Shown here piece after piece: positions 12,745 through 22,622 of a stretch of DNA of 64,000 nucleotides (the stretch's first letter is position 1; each line of letters starts with the position of its first letter). This DNA is from Chrysophaeum taylorii (lineage: Eukaryota; Sar; Pelagophyceae; Pelagomonadales; Pelagomonadaceae), in the NCBI GenBank assembly GCA_029834535.1, contig JAQMWT010000574.1, positions 62,001 to 126,000 on the forward strand, in the 5' to 3' direction. A program made the position numbers and the translations under genes. The notes under the pieces are model-generated. The model was given only the letters and a program-made list of their open reading frames with translations. It searched no databases and had not been told where the DNA came from.

Positions 12745-13534
12745 CTTGGTGCGCGCGTTCCTCAGGAGGATTATTCTCAGGGTAAAGGGAAGAGCGGGCG
12801 GGGGGCAGATCATCAGAGCGGCCTATCTATCGTGTAACAACGGAGGTGAGAGAGGACGCGATAAGAAGACGGGGACGCTGGCCGTTTTTCAGGGGACTGC
12901 AGACCGCGAGCCTAACCGTCCGGGAGCCTGCAGAGCTCGAGCCTAACCGTCCGGGAGCCGCCAGGGACCCGGCGGCCGGGAGACGTTGGGACCGTTGGTG
13001 TTTCTGTAAGCGTCTGGCGCTCCCTGAAATGCGCCTGCGCGTGATACCGTTGCTGGTGGTGGGCGGTGGCTGCGCCGCCCTTGATATACTGCAGGCCTGC
13101 GGGGAGGAGACCGGGCACACTCGCGGTGCGCCGGAATGGAGAGACGGCGGTAGAGAGGCGTTCGGGAGTAAGCTCACAGGGGAGGTCGGGCGCGGAAGGG
13201 GGCAGATCAGAGTACCACAGTACAGAGCGTCGAGGATTCGGGTTTTAAACTCAAAAAAGGCTAATAGTAATAAGGCAGAGCGGAGCACATCAGAGTGGCA
13301 GGTCAGAGCGTAGAGCGTCTCGGGGTTAAGGAGGAGGAGGAGGAAACTCAAAGGTTAAAAAGAGGCGGAGCGTGTACGCAGAATAAAGCAGCTCGGAGTG
13401 GGGGTCAGAACGTCGAGCGGAAACGAGGGGGGGAAGGAGGCCGACGGGGTTTAGCATTGTCGTTAGTTCCAGAAAGTGTACAAATGGCGCGGCGGTGGTA
13501 ATAAATAACTCCAAAGAGTCGCCGTGGCGCCGCC
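12745..13534. other. Purine-rich intergenic region with a short direct repeat
   Basis: Upstream region of the MRH-GH47 gene. A 22-bp direct repeat (CGAGCCTAACCGTCCGGGAG and two more bases) occurs at 12907-12928 and 12938-12959. From about 13130 to 13460 the plus strand is strongly purine-rich with recurring CAGAGCG-like words. Open frames here have biased composition and no recognisable domain. Confidence 0.5.
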
Positions 13535-16500
13535 ATGCGGAGTATCTTGCGTACTCTCGCTGGCATGGCGGTTGTCGTCGAGGCGTGAGTTCGTGTCCGA
13601 TCCCCCGAGACGCTCGAGCACGCAGGCGTCGGGTCGTCGGGCTAGGGTCGCTCGAGGAGCGGCTGCGGTTGCTTGAGGACTCGTGCTACAGCTACCACCC
13701 CAGGCCGGGCGAGTGGTGGGGGTACACGTGGTGCCACCGCCGCGACGTCAAGCAATTTCATGAGTCGGAAGACGACGAGACGCGCGTCGAGTGCGTGTGT
13801 TGCGGCGATGGCGCGAGGTATTGGCAGCAGGTACTCGCTGGGCGCGTTCTCGGCGAGCAAGACTTCGGCCGAAAAGGCCAAGCGCGGCGTCGCGTCTACG
13901 CACGTCTTTGTCGACGGCGATGTCTGCGTGTGCGTGTTGTGTCCTCCTCCTCCTCCTCCTCCTCAGAGTCTCCTCGCAGGCGGCCGCGCGCGGAGGACGA
14001 CGACGAGTTTCGAAGAAAAGGCAGAAACGCCGACGCGAGTAAAATCGTATTATTTCGTCGTCCTCGAAATCTCGAGCGCAGGGCGCGGCGTTATTGCAGC
14101 AGCAGCAAAAGACGAGACGACAGGCGACGGTGACGTTTGCGTGCTGTCGCAACGCGTCGAGTCGGCCGGGCGACGGCGCGGGCTACGAGGCAAAGAACGA
14201 GCGACGGTACGTCGCGGTATGGGTCGCGTCCGTCCGCGAGTCGAGGCCGTGCGAGTACGATATCACCGTCTGCACGCGGGCCCTCGCCTGTGCATTCGAC
14301 GAGGAAATCGACTTTCCCTCGGCGGCGGCGGCGGCGCGCGTCGAAAAAAAATCGCGACGAGGAACCGACGACGACGACGACGACCTGAGGCGCATGTCGG
14401 CGGGCGCGCGGCGCGCCTACCGGGACGCGGCGAAGCGAATGTTCGTGGAGGCATACGACGCGTACATGAGGTACGCCTTTCCCGCGGGCGAGCTGCGGCC
14501 CGTGACGTGCCAAGGCGGCGACCTCGACCTCGTCAAGGTTCCGGCGGTGACTCTGATCGACGCGCTGGATACGCTCGCTGTGATGGGCAACGCGACCGAG
14601 TTCCGGCGAGCCGTCTCGCTGGTGACGGCCGTCTACGCGGAGGGGTTCGACATCGACGCCAACGTGTCGGTGTTCGAAACAAACATCCGCGTCTTGGGCG
14701 GGCTCCTGTCGGCGCACGCGCTCGCGGCCGACGAGGACGCGGGTTTGGCGGAGGACTACGACGGCGGGCTGTTGAAGCTCGCGGTCGACTTGGGGTGGCG
14801 GCTGATGCCCGCGTTCGAGACGACGACGGGCATTCCCTACGGCACCGTCAACCTGCGGTACGGCGTGCCGCGCGGCGAGACGACGGTCGCGTCGCTCGCG
14901 GGCGGCGGCTCGCTCTCGCTCGAGCTCTCGGTCCTCTCGGCGCTCTCGGGCGAGCCCGCGTTCGGGATCAAGGGCCGCGGCGCCGCGCGCGCCCTCTACG
15001 AACGGCGGTCGGCTTCCCTCGGCTTGCTCGGCAAGCACATAAACGTCCAGTCGGGCAAGTGGGTCGAGGCCCTCTCGGGCATCGGATCGAACTCGGATTC
15101 GTTCTACGAATATCTGGTCAAGAGTTACGCTCTCTTCGGCGACGACGAGTCGTGGGCCATGTTTTCCGACGCCTACGAGGCCGTCGTCAACGTCGCGCGC
15201 CGGGGAGACTGGTACTCGGACGTCGACATGTTCACCGGCAAGCCGCGACGACACCACTTCGAAAATCTCCAGGCCTTCTGGCCGGGCGTGGAGGTGTTTT
15301 CCGGCGACGTTGCTTCGGCCGCGCGATCGCTCAACGCGTTCTACCTCGTCTTCGCCGACTGGGTCGGCCTGCCCGAGGACTTTGACTTCGGCTCGATGCA
15401 GCTCTTCGCGTCCTCGAAATCATCCCACCGGTCCCCGCTTCGACCGGAGCTCCTCGAGTCCACCTACATCCTGCACCGCGCGACGAGCGACCCCTCGTGG
15501 CTCTGGGCGGCCGCGCGAGCTCTCGAGGCGCTCGAGGCGGTCAACCGCGCCCCGTGCGGCTTCGCCGCCCTCGAGAACGCGGCCCTCCAGACCCTCGACG
15601 ACGAGATGCCCTCCTTCTTTCTCGCCGAAACCGCCAAGTACCTCTATCTCATCTTCGAGCCGGACAACCTCGTCGATCGCGGCGACTACGTCTTCTCGAC
15701 CGAGGCCCACCTCTTCAGCTCGCGCGCCGTGCGCGCCGCGCTCGCCGAGCCCCCCGCCGCCGACCAGGAGGAGGAGGACGAGGAGGCGCGCCCGCCGAGT
15801 CCGACTCGTCTTCAACAAAGCGACCAACAACAACAACAACAACAACAGCAAGGCCTCGTGCGGCGCGGGCTCGAGCTCTGGCGTCGGATTTCGCCCTTCC
15901 CTCGGCTCCCCGACGACGACGTCGCGGGGCCGCTGCCGCGCCGTAGCGGCTCGAACGACGGACGAGGGGTCAAAAACGTCAACGCGTACTCGGCGGCGAG
16001 CGCTGCCAAACGGTGCGCGCGGCTCGAGTGGTGGGAATCGGCCGCCTACGATCCCGACTTTGACGACGTTCTCGAATCGAGGCCGACGCGCCGCCGACGC
16101 GACCAAAGAGTCTTCTTTTCGCCATCCGTCGAGCGCCACCATTGTCTCGCGTCCGACGACGACGACGACGACGAGGAGTCTTCTATCTCGATCAAGACTC
16201 CCCTCGCCGGGAGCTCAAAGCTCTGGGAACAAGTCGGCCGCGCCCAAGTCGTGACCGCCGCCGCCCGAGAAGAAAAAAAAGAAGAAGATGAAGACCTCGG
16301 GCCCTTTCGCTTCGAGATCTTCGCCGACGGCTTTCACGTCCGCAACGAGGGCGACGGCGAGGTCCTCGAAATATCCAGCGTCGGTCCTTCGCTCGCGCAA
16401 GCCTCCTCGACGATCGACGACGATGCCGTCGTCGTGACCGTCGACTCGGACGGCCTCGAGATCGCGTGCGCGCTCGAGATAAGCCGGGGGCTCGACCGCG

Positions 16501-17318
16501 TCGCCGTCATCCCGTGTACCGTCGCCGCGTTCGGGGCTACGGCCGCCGTCGCGACATCGGCGGACGTCGAGGACCAAAGCGCGGAACTCATCGTCGCCGA
16601 CGCGCGCCTCGTCTTCCCCGGGGTCCCCGACAACCGCGGCTGTGCGTACGACCGAGTCCTCTATCCGCCCGACGACAAAGCCCCGCCGGCGCTCTTCGTC
16701 GTTCGCCGCGGGACCTGCCTCTTCGAGGACAAGGCCAGACTCGCGGAGCGAGCGGGCGCCGCGGGCCTCGTCGTTATCAACTCCGTGCCCGGCCTGCATC
16801 GTTTCGTCATGGCCAGCAACACGGAAGACGATAACGAGGACGACTCGCGAGTCGTCGACGTCGCAGCCGTCATGATCTCTCGCGACGACGGCGCGTTCGT
16901 CGAGTCCATAACATCCGAAGACGACCTCGACGAACTACGGGCCACACTCCGCGTCCTTAAGCGCCCGCTCTCCTCCGACTCGGTGCTCGAGGTGCGCGCG
17001 GCCAAGAACGGACTTCACGTCTGGGGTCGCGGCGACTGGGGCGTCTTTGTCGAATCGCGGTCGATCGACGCCCCCGACGCGCCCGCCGAATGGCAGCTCT
17101 TCATCACGCGCAGACCTCCCTGCGACCTACCCTCCGTCGCGTCCGATTTCGCCTTTCTTGACACGGGGGCCTACTCGGCGCCTCTGCGCGACAGCGAAAA
17201 CCACTTCGCTTTGGCGAGCGAGGTCAGACGCTGCAAGTGCGTCGTCGAGAACAACAACCTCTCGTCGCCCGATATAAACCGAGGCCACCGCTATGCCGAT
17301 CACTCCCACAGACGATAG
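13535..17318 (+). CDS. MRH lectin - GH47 (EDEM-type) alpha-mannosidase - PA domain fusion
   Basis: Exons 13535-13584, 13626-13790, 13831-13927 and 14100-17318 give 1,176 aa. The introns are 41, 40 and 172 nt, and 14081 is an alternative last acceptor. A short hydrophobic N-terminus (ILRTLAGMAVVVEA) fits a signal peptide. Residues about 37-170 form an OS-9-type MRH domain. It has the double-Trp motif (GEWWGYTWC), a Gln in VKQFH, an Arg in TRRQATVTF, and Glu and Tyr in VRESRPCEY, matching the mannose-binding residues of OS-9. GH47 follows at about 195-645. Its catalytic acids are present: FETNIR, GSNSDSFYEY, RPELLEST, and the late STEAH motif. A PA domain (VRRGTCLFEDKARLAERAG) lies near 930-1040, as in EDEM3. 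MRH and the start of GH47 share one exon and a roughly 25-residue linker with no second signal peptide. Expected in the ER lumen in ER-associated degradation; no KDEL-like end. Confidence 0.88.
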
Positions 17319-17844
17319 CCGTCCTCTTTCTCGCTCGTTACGCTAGGGATCTTAATTAAGAGATTTATTTATCTATCTTCTTCTTTCTGTCTCTGTTTTT
17401 TTTAGGTTCCTTCCTTCGCGCACCGCAATTCTTTTTGGGTCTTGTTTCCTCTCACTTCCACCTCTTGTCGCGGGCTGCTCTTGTCCTTGTCCTGCTAGAC
17501 CCTCTGAATCTTTGGCTTGGCTTGGCTTGGTGGCGGCGTTTAAATTCACGGCGTCGTTTTTTGCATTTTTAGTAGTAGTAGGCTGTTTTTCGACGTAATC
17601 GCTAAAAAATGCCTCTAATTATATTTATTTATTTATTTATTTATTTATTTTGGGTGGGAGGTTTTTTTTTACCTTTTTTTTGCTTTACTTCTTGACCTTG
17701 TTTTGAACTAATAATAACAACTTCTTTTGTACCACACATTTCATCGCAAAACAAACCGCACTAAGGGTAAGTAAGGACCCTCCCTCCCTCCCGGACGTTG
17801 GGCCAAGGACCTCAGCAGGATTTGGCAACACAACCAACAAGACG
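17319..17844. other. Intergenic region, AT-rich
   Basis: A 3' flank with T-rich tracts and an (ATTT)n microsatellite, between two plus-strand genes. It is noticeably lower in GC than the coding sequence. No coding frame or RNA gene is seen. Confidence 0.6.
17623..17650. repeat. (ATTT)n microsatellite
   Basis: About seven ATTT units, directly readable, in the 3' flank of the MRH-GH47 gene. Confidence 0.9.
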
Positions 17845-20379
17845 ATGCTTCCTTCCGACGTCCGCGATGTGCTGCGCGAACAAAGCGGTTCGCTCGAACG
17901 GTTGTTCGCCCAGTATTGCGAGGGTCCGCCGTCGCGACCGGTGCTTCAGCGGCACATCAGCCAAGACCAGTTCCTCAAGTTTGCGCGCGACTACAAGATG
18001 TGTCCTGGCCTGATGGCGCGTGTCGAGATCCTCCAGCTTTTCCGGGCAATGAAGTCTGGGGAAACCAAGCAGTTGTGGAACCGATCTTCGACCGAGACGT
18101 GGCTGCGGTACACGGACTTCGCGTCGTGTCTCGCTGCGTGCGCGGCCGTCGTCTTCTCGGGCGACGACTGGGATGCAAAATACGAGACGCTCGCCCAGAA
18201 GCTCCAGCTTCTGCTGTTTTGGCTCGACCAGAGAACCACCCCGCGCAAAACGCCGCTCCTCGCGTCGCGGAGTGACAAGAGGCCGCGAGCGTTGATGCTC
18301 CAAACCGCGGCGCGCCGGGGCGTCGTCGCGGCCGCCGAGCGGAACGGCGTCGTCGTCGAGAAAGCGCTGCCCCCCGAAGTCACCGCTCCCTCGGGTCACC
18401 CGGACGTCCAGCGAAAGCTGCAGCAACTCTTCTCGTACTACTGTACTTACGGCGAGCGGCTTAACGTCGGGCCCGACGCCGCGCTCAATCGCACGCAGGT
18501 CATGCGCTTGCTCGCCGACGGGGGCTGCCTCGACTCCCCGCGGAGTCGCCAAAGGGTCGACGTCGCGCTCGCGGCCTTCGGGGTCAAGCGCCGCCGCCTC
18601 GACCTTGAAGACCTGGTTAAGCTCCTCGTTGCTCTTGACGACGGCGCCCGATCTCCGGGCGAGGCGCTTGTCGCGCTCCTTGCCCGCCACGCGTTCTTCG
18701 CCGAGCAGCCGCCGCCCTCCGGGGAAGAGGCCCGCCCGAACACTACCCAGGCGCCGTCTCCTCCGTTGGTCGACGACCTCGGACTGAGTGCTGACGCCGC
18801 CGCCGTCAACCCCCCCCAAGATTTGCGCCATCTCGGTCAACTCGAGCCGCGAGATGACGACGACGACGACGACGAGCTCGCGACCACGGCTCCCGTATCT
18901 TGCGAAACCGAGCGTTTAGTCACCGCGCTCTCGGAGGCCATGACGGCCGTGACCGAGCGCCAGGCGGCTCTGTCTCACGCAGTCGACGGCGGCGGCGTGA
19001 CCGCTTCGCTCGAGGAGCTCCTGACTCCGGCCGAGAAGGAGGAGGAGGAGGACGCGGAGTTGCTGCTCGACGCGCCTCCTCGTATCGCGAGTTCGGCCCG
19101 AACCAGCCTCGCGGGCATCAAGGCCAAGCAGCAGAGTGCGCGCGAGGAGTGCCGCGACGCCGCGACGACGACCGAGCGCGAGGAGTCGGCCGCCGCGCCG
19201 GGAGTCTCAACCTTGGTCGACACCATCTCGCGTACCCTCGGCTCGATGTGCGTCGCCGGGGTGGCGCTCGCGCAGGAGCAACCGCAACAAAAGGCCTCCG
19301 AGGACGGTAACAAGGCACGTCTCTGCGACCTTCGACATCGGCTCCAGAATCGCGGCGAGGACGAGCACTATTCGCGCATGGCGGCAGCGGCGGCACAGCG
19401 CGCGTCTCCCGCGAACGCCGTAGGCTCCCGAGAGCTGCACCAGTTTTCCGCGAGGGTGAACGACGACCTTACTCCAACGAATGCTGGGAAATTTTCTACG
19501 CCACCACCGCCGCTGCCGTCGTGGGAAGAACGACCGTACTCATCGAGGACTTCGCTGCAGACGGTCCGCGCCAAGCTGCGCGAATCTGTCGCGGGCCAGT
19601 TGACGCGACTTCAACGGCTTCACGAGACGCGCGAGCGAGCGATGGTAGACCGGCTTGCGATTGCCGACCGTTTTGGGGAGGCGGACCGCCTCGGGATGGC
19701 CGGCGACCTATGCGACGCGATGGAAACGCCCGTGCGGTTGACCGGAGGAGGATGTCTTCAGGAGGGGGGTGACCAGCAGGCGTGGCACCGATTCGAAGAG
19801 GCTGACGACGACCTCCCCGGTGACGAGTTGGACCTCGCTCAGCGGCGTCAACAGTTGTGCATGCTCGAAGCAGCGCTCGTCGACCAATCGCGACGGCTTG
19901 CCACGCTGCAAGATCGGCTTTTTAAGCGACAGTGTGGCGGTGCGACTCCAACGCTACGTCGAGAAGAGGCGAGGGCGAGCGCGATGGCGAGGGTCGCGGC
20001 GACGGAGACGGAGGCTCCGCGCGCAGCTTCAGGACACCATCGATCATCGGAACGGCGGCAGGAGACGCAGCACCAGGAGACGCGGCAGCGCGAAACTTAT
20101 CAGCACCAAGCAAAGAGCAAGGAGGAGGCGCGCGTCGTTTCTTGCCCGGCACCCGAAGACATCTTGGACCTCCAACCCGTGGAGAAGCCGGTCGACCGGT
20201 CTACCTGGAGGAACGTTGCGGCCTCTCGACCGACGTCTGCGCGGCGCGGCTGGGTCATAGCCGATCCTCGAAAATCCAGCGCCCGGGCACGTGATCGCTC
20301 CGCGGAGTTCTGGGGCGCGCAGTATCTCGAAAACCAACGGGCTCTTGGTGAGCGCGGGCGCCACACTTCTGGAAGCTGA
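17845..20379 (+). CDS. Protein with two EF-hand/TPPP-like helical modules and a coiled coil
   Basis: A single exon starts at ATG 17845 and encodes 844 aa. Two N-terminal segments share one layout: SLERLFAQYCEG...SQDQFLKFARDYK (about residues 15-110) and LQQLFSYYCTYG...NRTQVMRLLADGG (about 190-275). Both resemble the degenerate EF-hand-like fold of p25-alpha/TPPP and related ciliary proteins, but canonical calcium-loop acidic residues are not evident. The middle is acidic and low complexity. A predicted coiled coil lies near residues 660-700 (QRRQQLCMLEAALVDQSRR). The last 80 residues contain ILDLQPVEKPVDRSTWRN, which may be a conserved tail. A microtubule or flagellar role is plausible but inferred only from the domain resemblance. 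Confidence 0.7.
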   Translation: MLPSDVRDVLREQSGSLERLFAQYCEGPPSRPVLQRHISQDQFLKFARDYKMCPGLMARVEILQLFRAMKSGETKQLWNRSSTETWLRYTDFASCLAACAAVVFSGDDWDAKYETLAQKLQLLLFWLDQRTTPRKTPLLASRSDKRPRALMLQTAARRGVVAAAERNGVVVEKALPPEVTAPSGHPDVQRKLQQLFSYYCTYGERLNVGPDAALNRTQVMRLLADGGCLDSPRSRQRVDVALAAFGVKRRRLDLEDLVKLLVALDDGARSPGEALVALLARHAFFAEQPPPSGEEARPNTTQAPSPPLVDDLGLSADAAAVNPPQDLRHLGQLEPRDDDDDDDELATTAPVSCETERLVTALSEAMTAVTERQAALSHAVDGGGVTASLEELLTPAEKEEEEDAELLLDAPPRIASSARTSLAGIKAKQQSAREECRDAATTTEREESAAAPGVSTLVDTISRTLGSMCVAGVALAQEQPQQKASEDGNKARLCDLRHRLQNRGEDEHYSRMAAAAAQRASPANAVGSRELHQFSARVNDDLTPTNAGKFSTPPPPLPSWEERPYSSRTSLQTVRAKLRESVAGQLTRLQRLHETRERAMVDRLAIADRFGEADRLGMAGDLCDAMETPVRLTGGGCLQEGGDQQAWHRFEEADDDLPGDELDLAQRRQQLCMLEAALVDQSRRLATLQDRLFKRQCGGATPTLRREEARASAMARVAATETEAPRAASGHHRSSERRQETQHQETRQRETYQHQAKSKEEARVVSCPAPEDILDLQPVEKPVDRSTWRNVAASRPTSARRGWVIADPRKSSARARDRSAEFWGAQYLENQRALGERGRHTSGS

Positions 20380-20667
20380 CGAGATGCAGTACCAGATCTG
20401 TTTTGTTGGCTTATTATTTATTTTTGCGTAGCCCGGGTGCAGAAGGCGAACAAGGTGCTTCGAAATCGAGCGCGCGCGTTGAGTAGTGTTGCGCGCCCGC
20501 TCGTAGAGTTTGGTGTTGCTGAAGACCCCTCGTTTTGCCTCTGCCCACAACGGAAGCGAAAGTCATCGAGAAGCTGGCACTACTGTTTAGGCTCCTCGCA
20601 AGTGCCGTCGTGAGAGGCGACGCGTATGTAGCCGGTCGTGCGTTGTTATCGAAAGTACAGGCTCCCG

Positions 20668-21322
20668 ATGCAGTCGTCGCCCGCGTTTTCACGGAACCGT
20701 GAGCCAATCCTCGGGGCGCTCAAGGAGACGGGAATCTCGAGTTGCAAGCTCGTTCTAGAGCTTGGTTGTGGGCCCGTGCGTCAGGTTGTGGCGAAACTGG
20801 ACCTCCGCGCAGGGCGAGCACGCGCCGTACTTTGTTGTAAAGCTCGGGGACGCGTCGCCGACGTGGCAGCCGACGGACGTCCGGCCCGACGCGTGCTCGA
20901 GCTCTGACGCTCACGCGCGGAGGCTCGGCTGCCTCGGCACCAAAATCCGTGAAGCGAAATTGGTCGACATCGCAGCCGACGAGTGGGCGGTCGATCCTGG
21001 AGCCTTTGACGCGGCTCTTGCCATCAACGTTCTGCATATCGCCCCGCACTCGGCCATTCGCTCGTTTTTCCGCGGCGTTAGCGGCGCTCTCGTGCCCGGC
21101 GGCTTGTGTGGCATCTACGACACCTGGACCTTCGATGGCAAATTCGTCGGCCCCAGTAACTCGAGATTCGACGCGACCTTGCGCGCCCAAGGATATTCCG
21201 GCATCCCTACCATCGAGGAATGCGACAATGCCGCCGGCGAGTGTAACCTCCATCGTCGCGACGTTTTGTACCTGCCGTCGAACAACCAGTTCGTCGTCTA
21301 CGTCAAGGCGTCCGCTGCGTGA
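20668..21322 (+). CDS. DUF938 (UPF0585) SAM-dependent methyltransferase-like protein
   Basis: Exons 20668-20775 and 20813-21322 are separated by a 37-nt intron (GTGCGT...GCGCAG) and encode 205 aa. Splicing gives LELGCGPGEHAPYFVVKLG, which restores motif I of the class I SAM-methyltransferase fold exactly at the junction. Other family marks are SPAFSRNREPIL at the N-terminus, WQPTDVRPDA, INVLHIAPHSA and the C-terminal LPSNNQFVVYVKA. The length matches bacterial and eukaryotic DUF938 proteins (about 200 aa). The natural substrate of this family is not established. It sits 288 nt downstream of the preceding plus-strand gene and is convergent with fibrillarin. Confidence 0.88.
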
Positions 21323-21625
21323 TGTTGCATGCACATCGTTATTTTTTTTTTCTTTGTGCATCCATCAGGGCAGGTGCCGCCAGAAGAGGCAAAAAAAAGT
21401 CAGTGACATCTGCACGGGCGAAAAATTAATAATACGACGACGACACCACCACCACCACCACCACCGGTGCGCGTGTGTGCAATGTTGTTGCCAGCATTGC
21501 ACAGCAGCGCGAGGGCGATCTTGTTGCTGTGCACCTCGTCGAGAAAGAGAAAAGGGAGTCGTCGGTTGGTTGGTCGTTGGGCGCGTACGCGTCAACCCCC
21601 GAGCAGAAAAGGAAGAAGAAGAAGA

Positions 21626-22593
21626 CTAGGAGGAGCCCTTCTTGGGTGCGCGGTAGAGACCGATAACAACGGCGTGATCGCGCTCGTAGGGCTCGAGCGT
21701 GAGCTGCTCCTGCGGCTTGAAATTGTCTTGTTGGAGCTTGGCGACTTCCCTAGCAAACACAGCCTCCGGCGTCGCGGTCGAGTCGATGCAGGATGCCTTG
21801 ATGGAGATGACGAAGCCGCCGCCTGTCTTGAGAAAATAGGATGCGTTGAGCGCAACGATGCGCGCTTGGTCGGGCTGCGCGACGTCGGCAAAAACGCAGT
21901 CGACCATGCCGACGAGCATGCGGTACTTGAGCGGGTGTCGGGCATCCTCGATGATGGGTATGACCTGAAGACTAGTCACGAAGAAGACTGCGAGCTCACG
22001 TTTGTCCGGAACTTGGCCATGTTGATGAGGTCGCGGCCGGGTCGGTGCGAGAACTCGACCGCGTAGACGCAGCCGGAGGGGCCGACGATGTCGGAGACGT
22101 GGGAGACGGTCGTCCCCGCGGCGCCGCCGAGGTAAAGAACTTTGGAACCTGGCGAAATGTATATGTTGTCGACGCCGCCGAGGATCGCGGCGGCGAGCTT
22201 GGATCGGAACGGGTTCCAGACCCGGTACTCGATTTTTGGACCGGGCGTGCCGTCGTCGAGAGCGGGCCCGTCGACGCTGATGCGCTTCTCGCCGTAGACG
22301 TCGCGCCCGGGGGTCGAGTTGAGCGTGACGAGCGCGTCCTCCTTGGCACGCGCGATGAAGACGCCCGTGTGGTGGTGGGGCTCGATGATGACCTTGGCGC
22401 CCCCCTTCATGCCCTTGCCCCGGCCGCCGCCGCCCCCGCCGCGGCCCCCGGATCGGCCGCGTCCGCGCCCATCGCGGCCCCCGCCTCGCCCGCGGCCGCG
22501 GCCCGGGCTCCCGCCGCGCCCCCCGCCGCGACCGCGCGGACTCGCACCACGACCGCGTCCCCGGCCTCCTCCTCCTCCTGGCGAACCCCTCAT
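21626..22593 (-). CDS. FBL: Fibrillarin (box C/D snoRNP 2'-O-methyltransferase)
   Basis: Exon 1 is 22593-22000 and exon 2 is 21964-21626. They are separated by a 35-nt intron (GTGAGC...CTTCAG) and encode 310 aa. The first 65 or so residues are a Gly/Arg-rich GAR domain. The methyltransferase domain follows with [20 protein letters not shown], the SAM-binding [18 protein letters not shown], and [14 protein letters not shown]. The intron splits NMAKFRTN from [19 protein letters not shown], so splicing restores the family consensus. The C-terminus is typical ([20 protein letters not shown]). It methylates pre-rRNA guided by box C/D snoRNAs in the nucleolus. It shares a very short promoter with the divergent INPP4-type gene. 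Confidence 0.96.
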
Positions 22594-22622
22594 CGCCACA
22601 TGGCACGAGCGGCGTACCGGGA

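Noticed and set aside
12846-13313. 155-codon plus frame with a hydrophobic start near 13030
   Set aside because: Composition follows the purine-rich, repeat-containing DNA; no conserved pattern after the hydrophobic stretch.
13815-13830. A 13-nt shift between frames inside the MRH domain
   Set aside because: Too short for an intron; a 40-nt GTGCGT intron at 13791-13830 explains the change and restores the OS-9 alignment.
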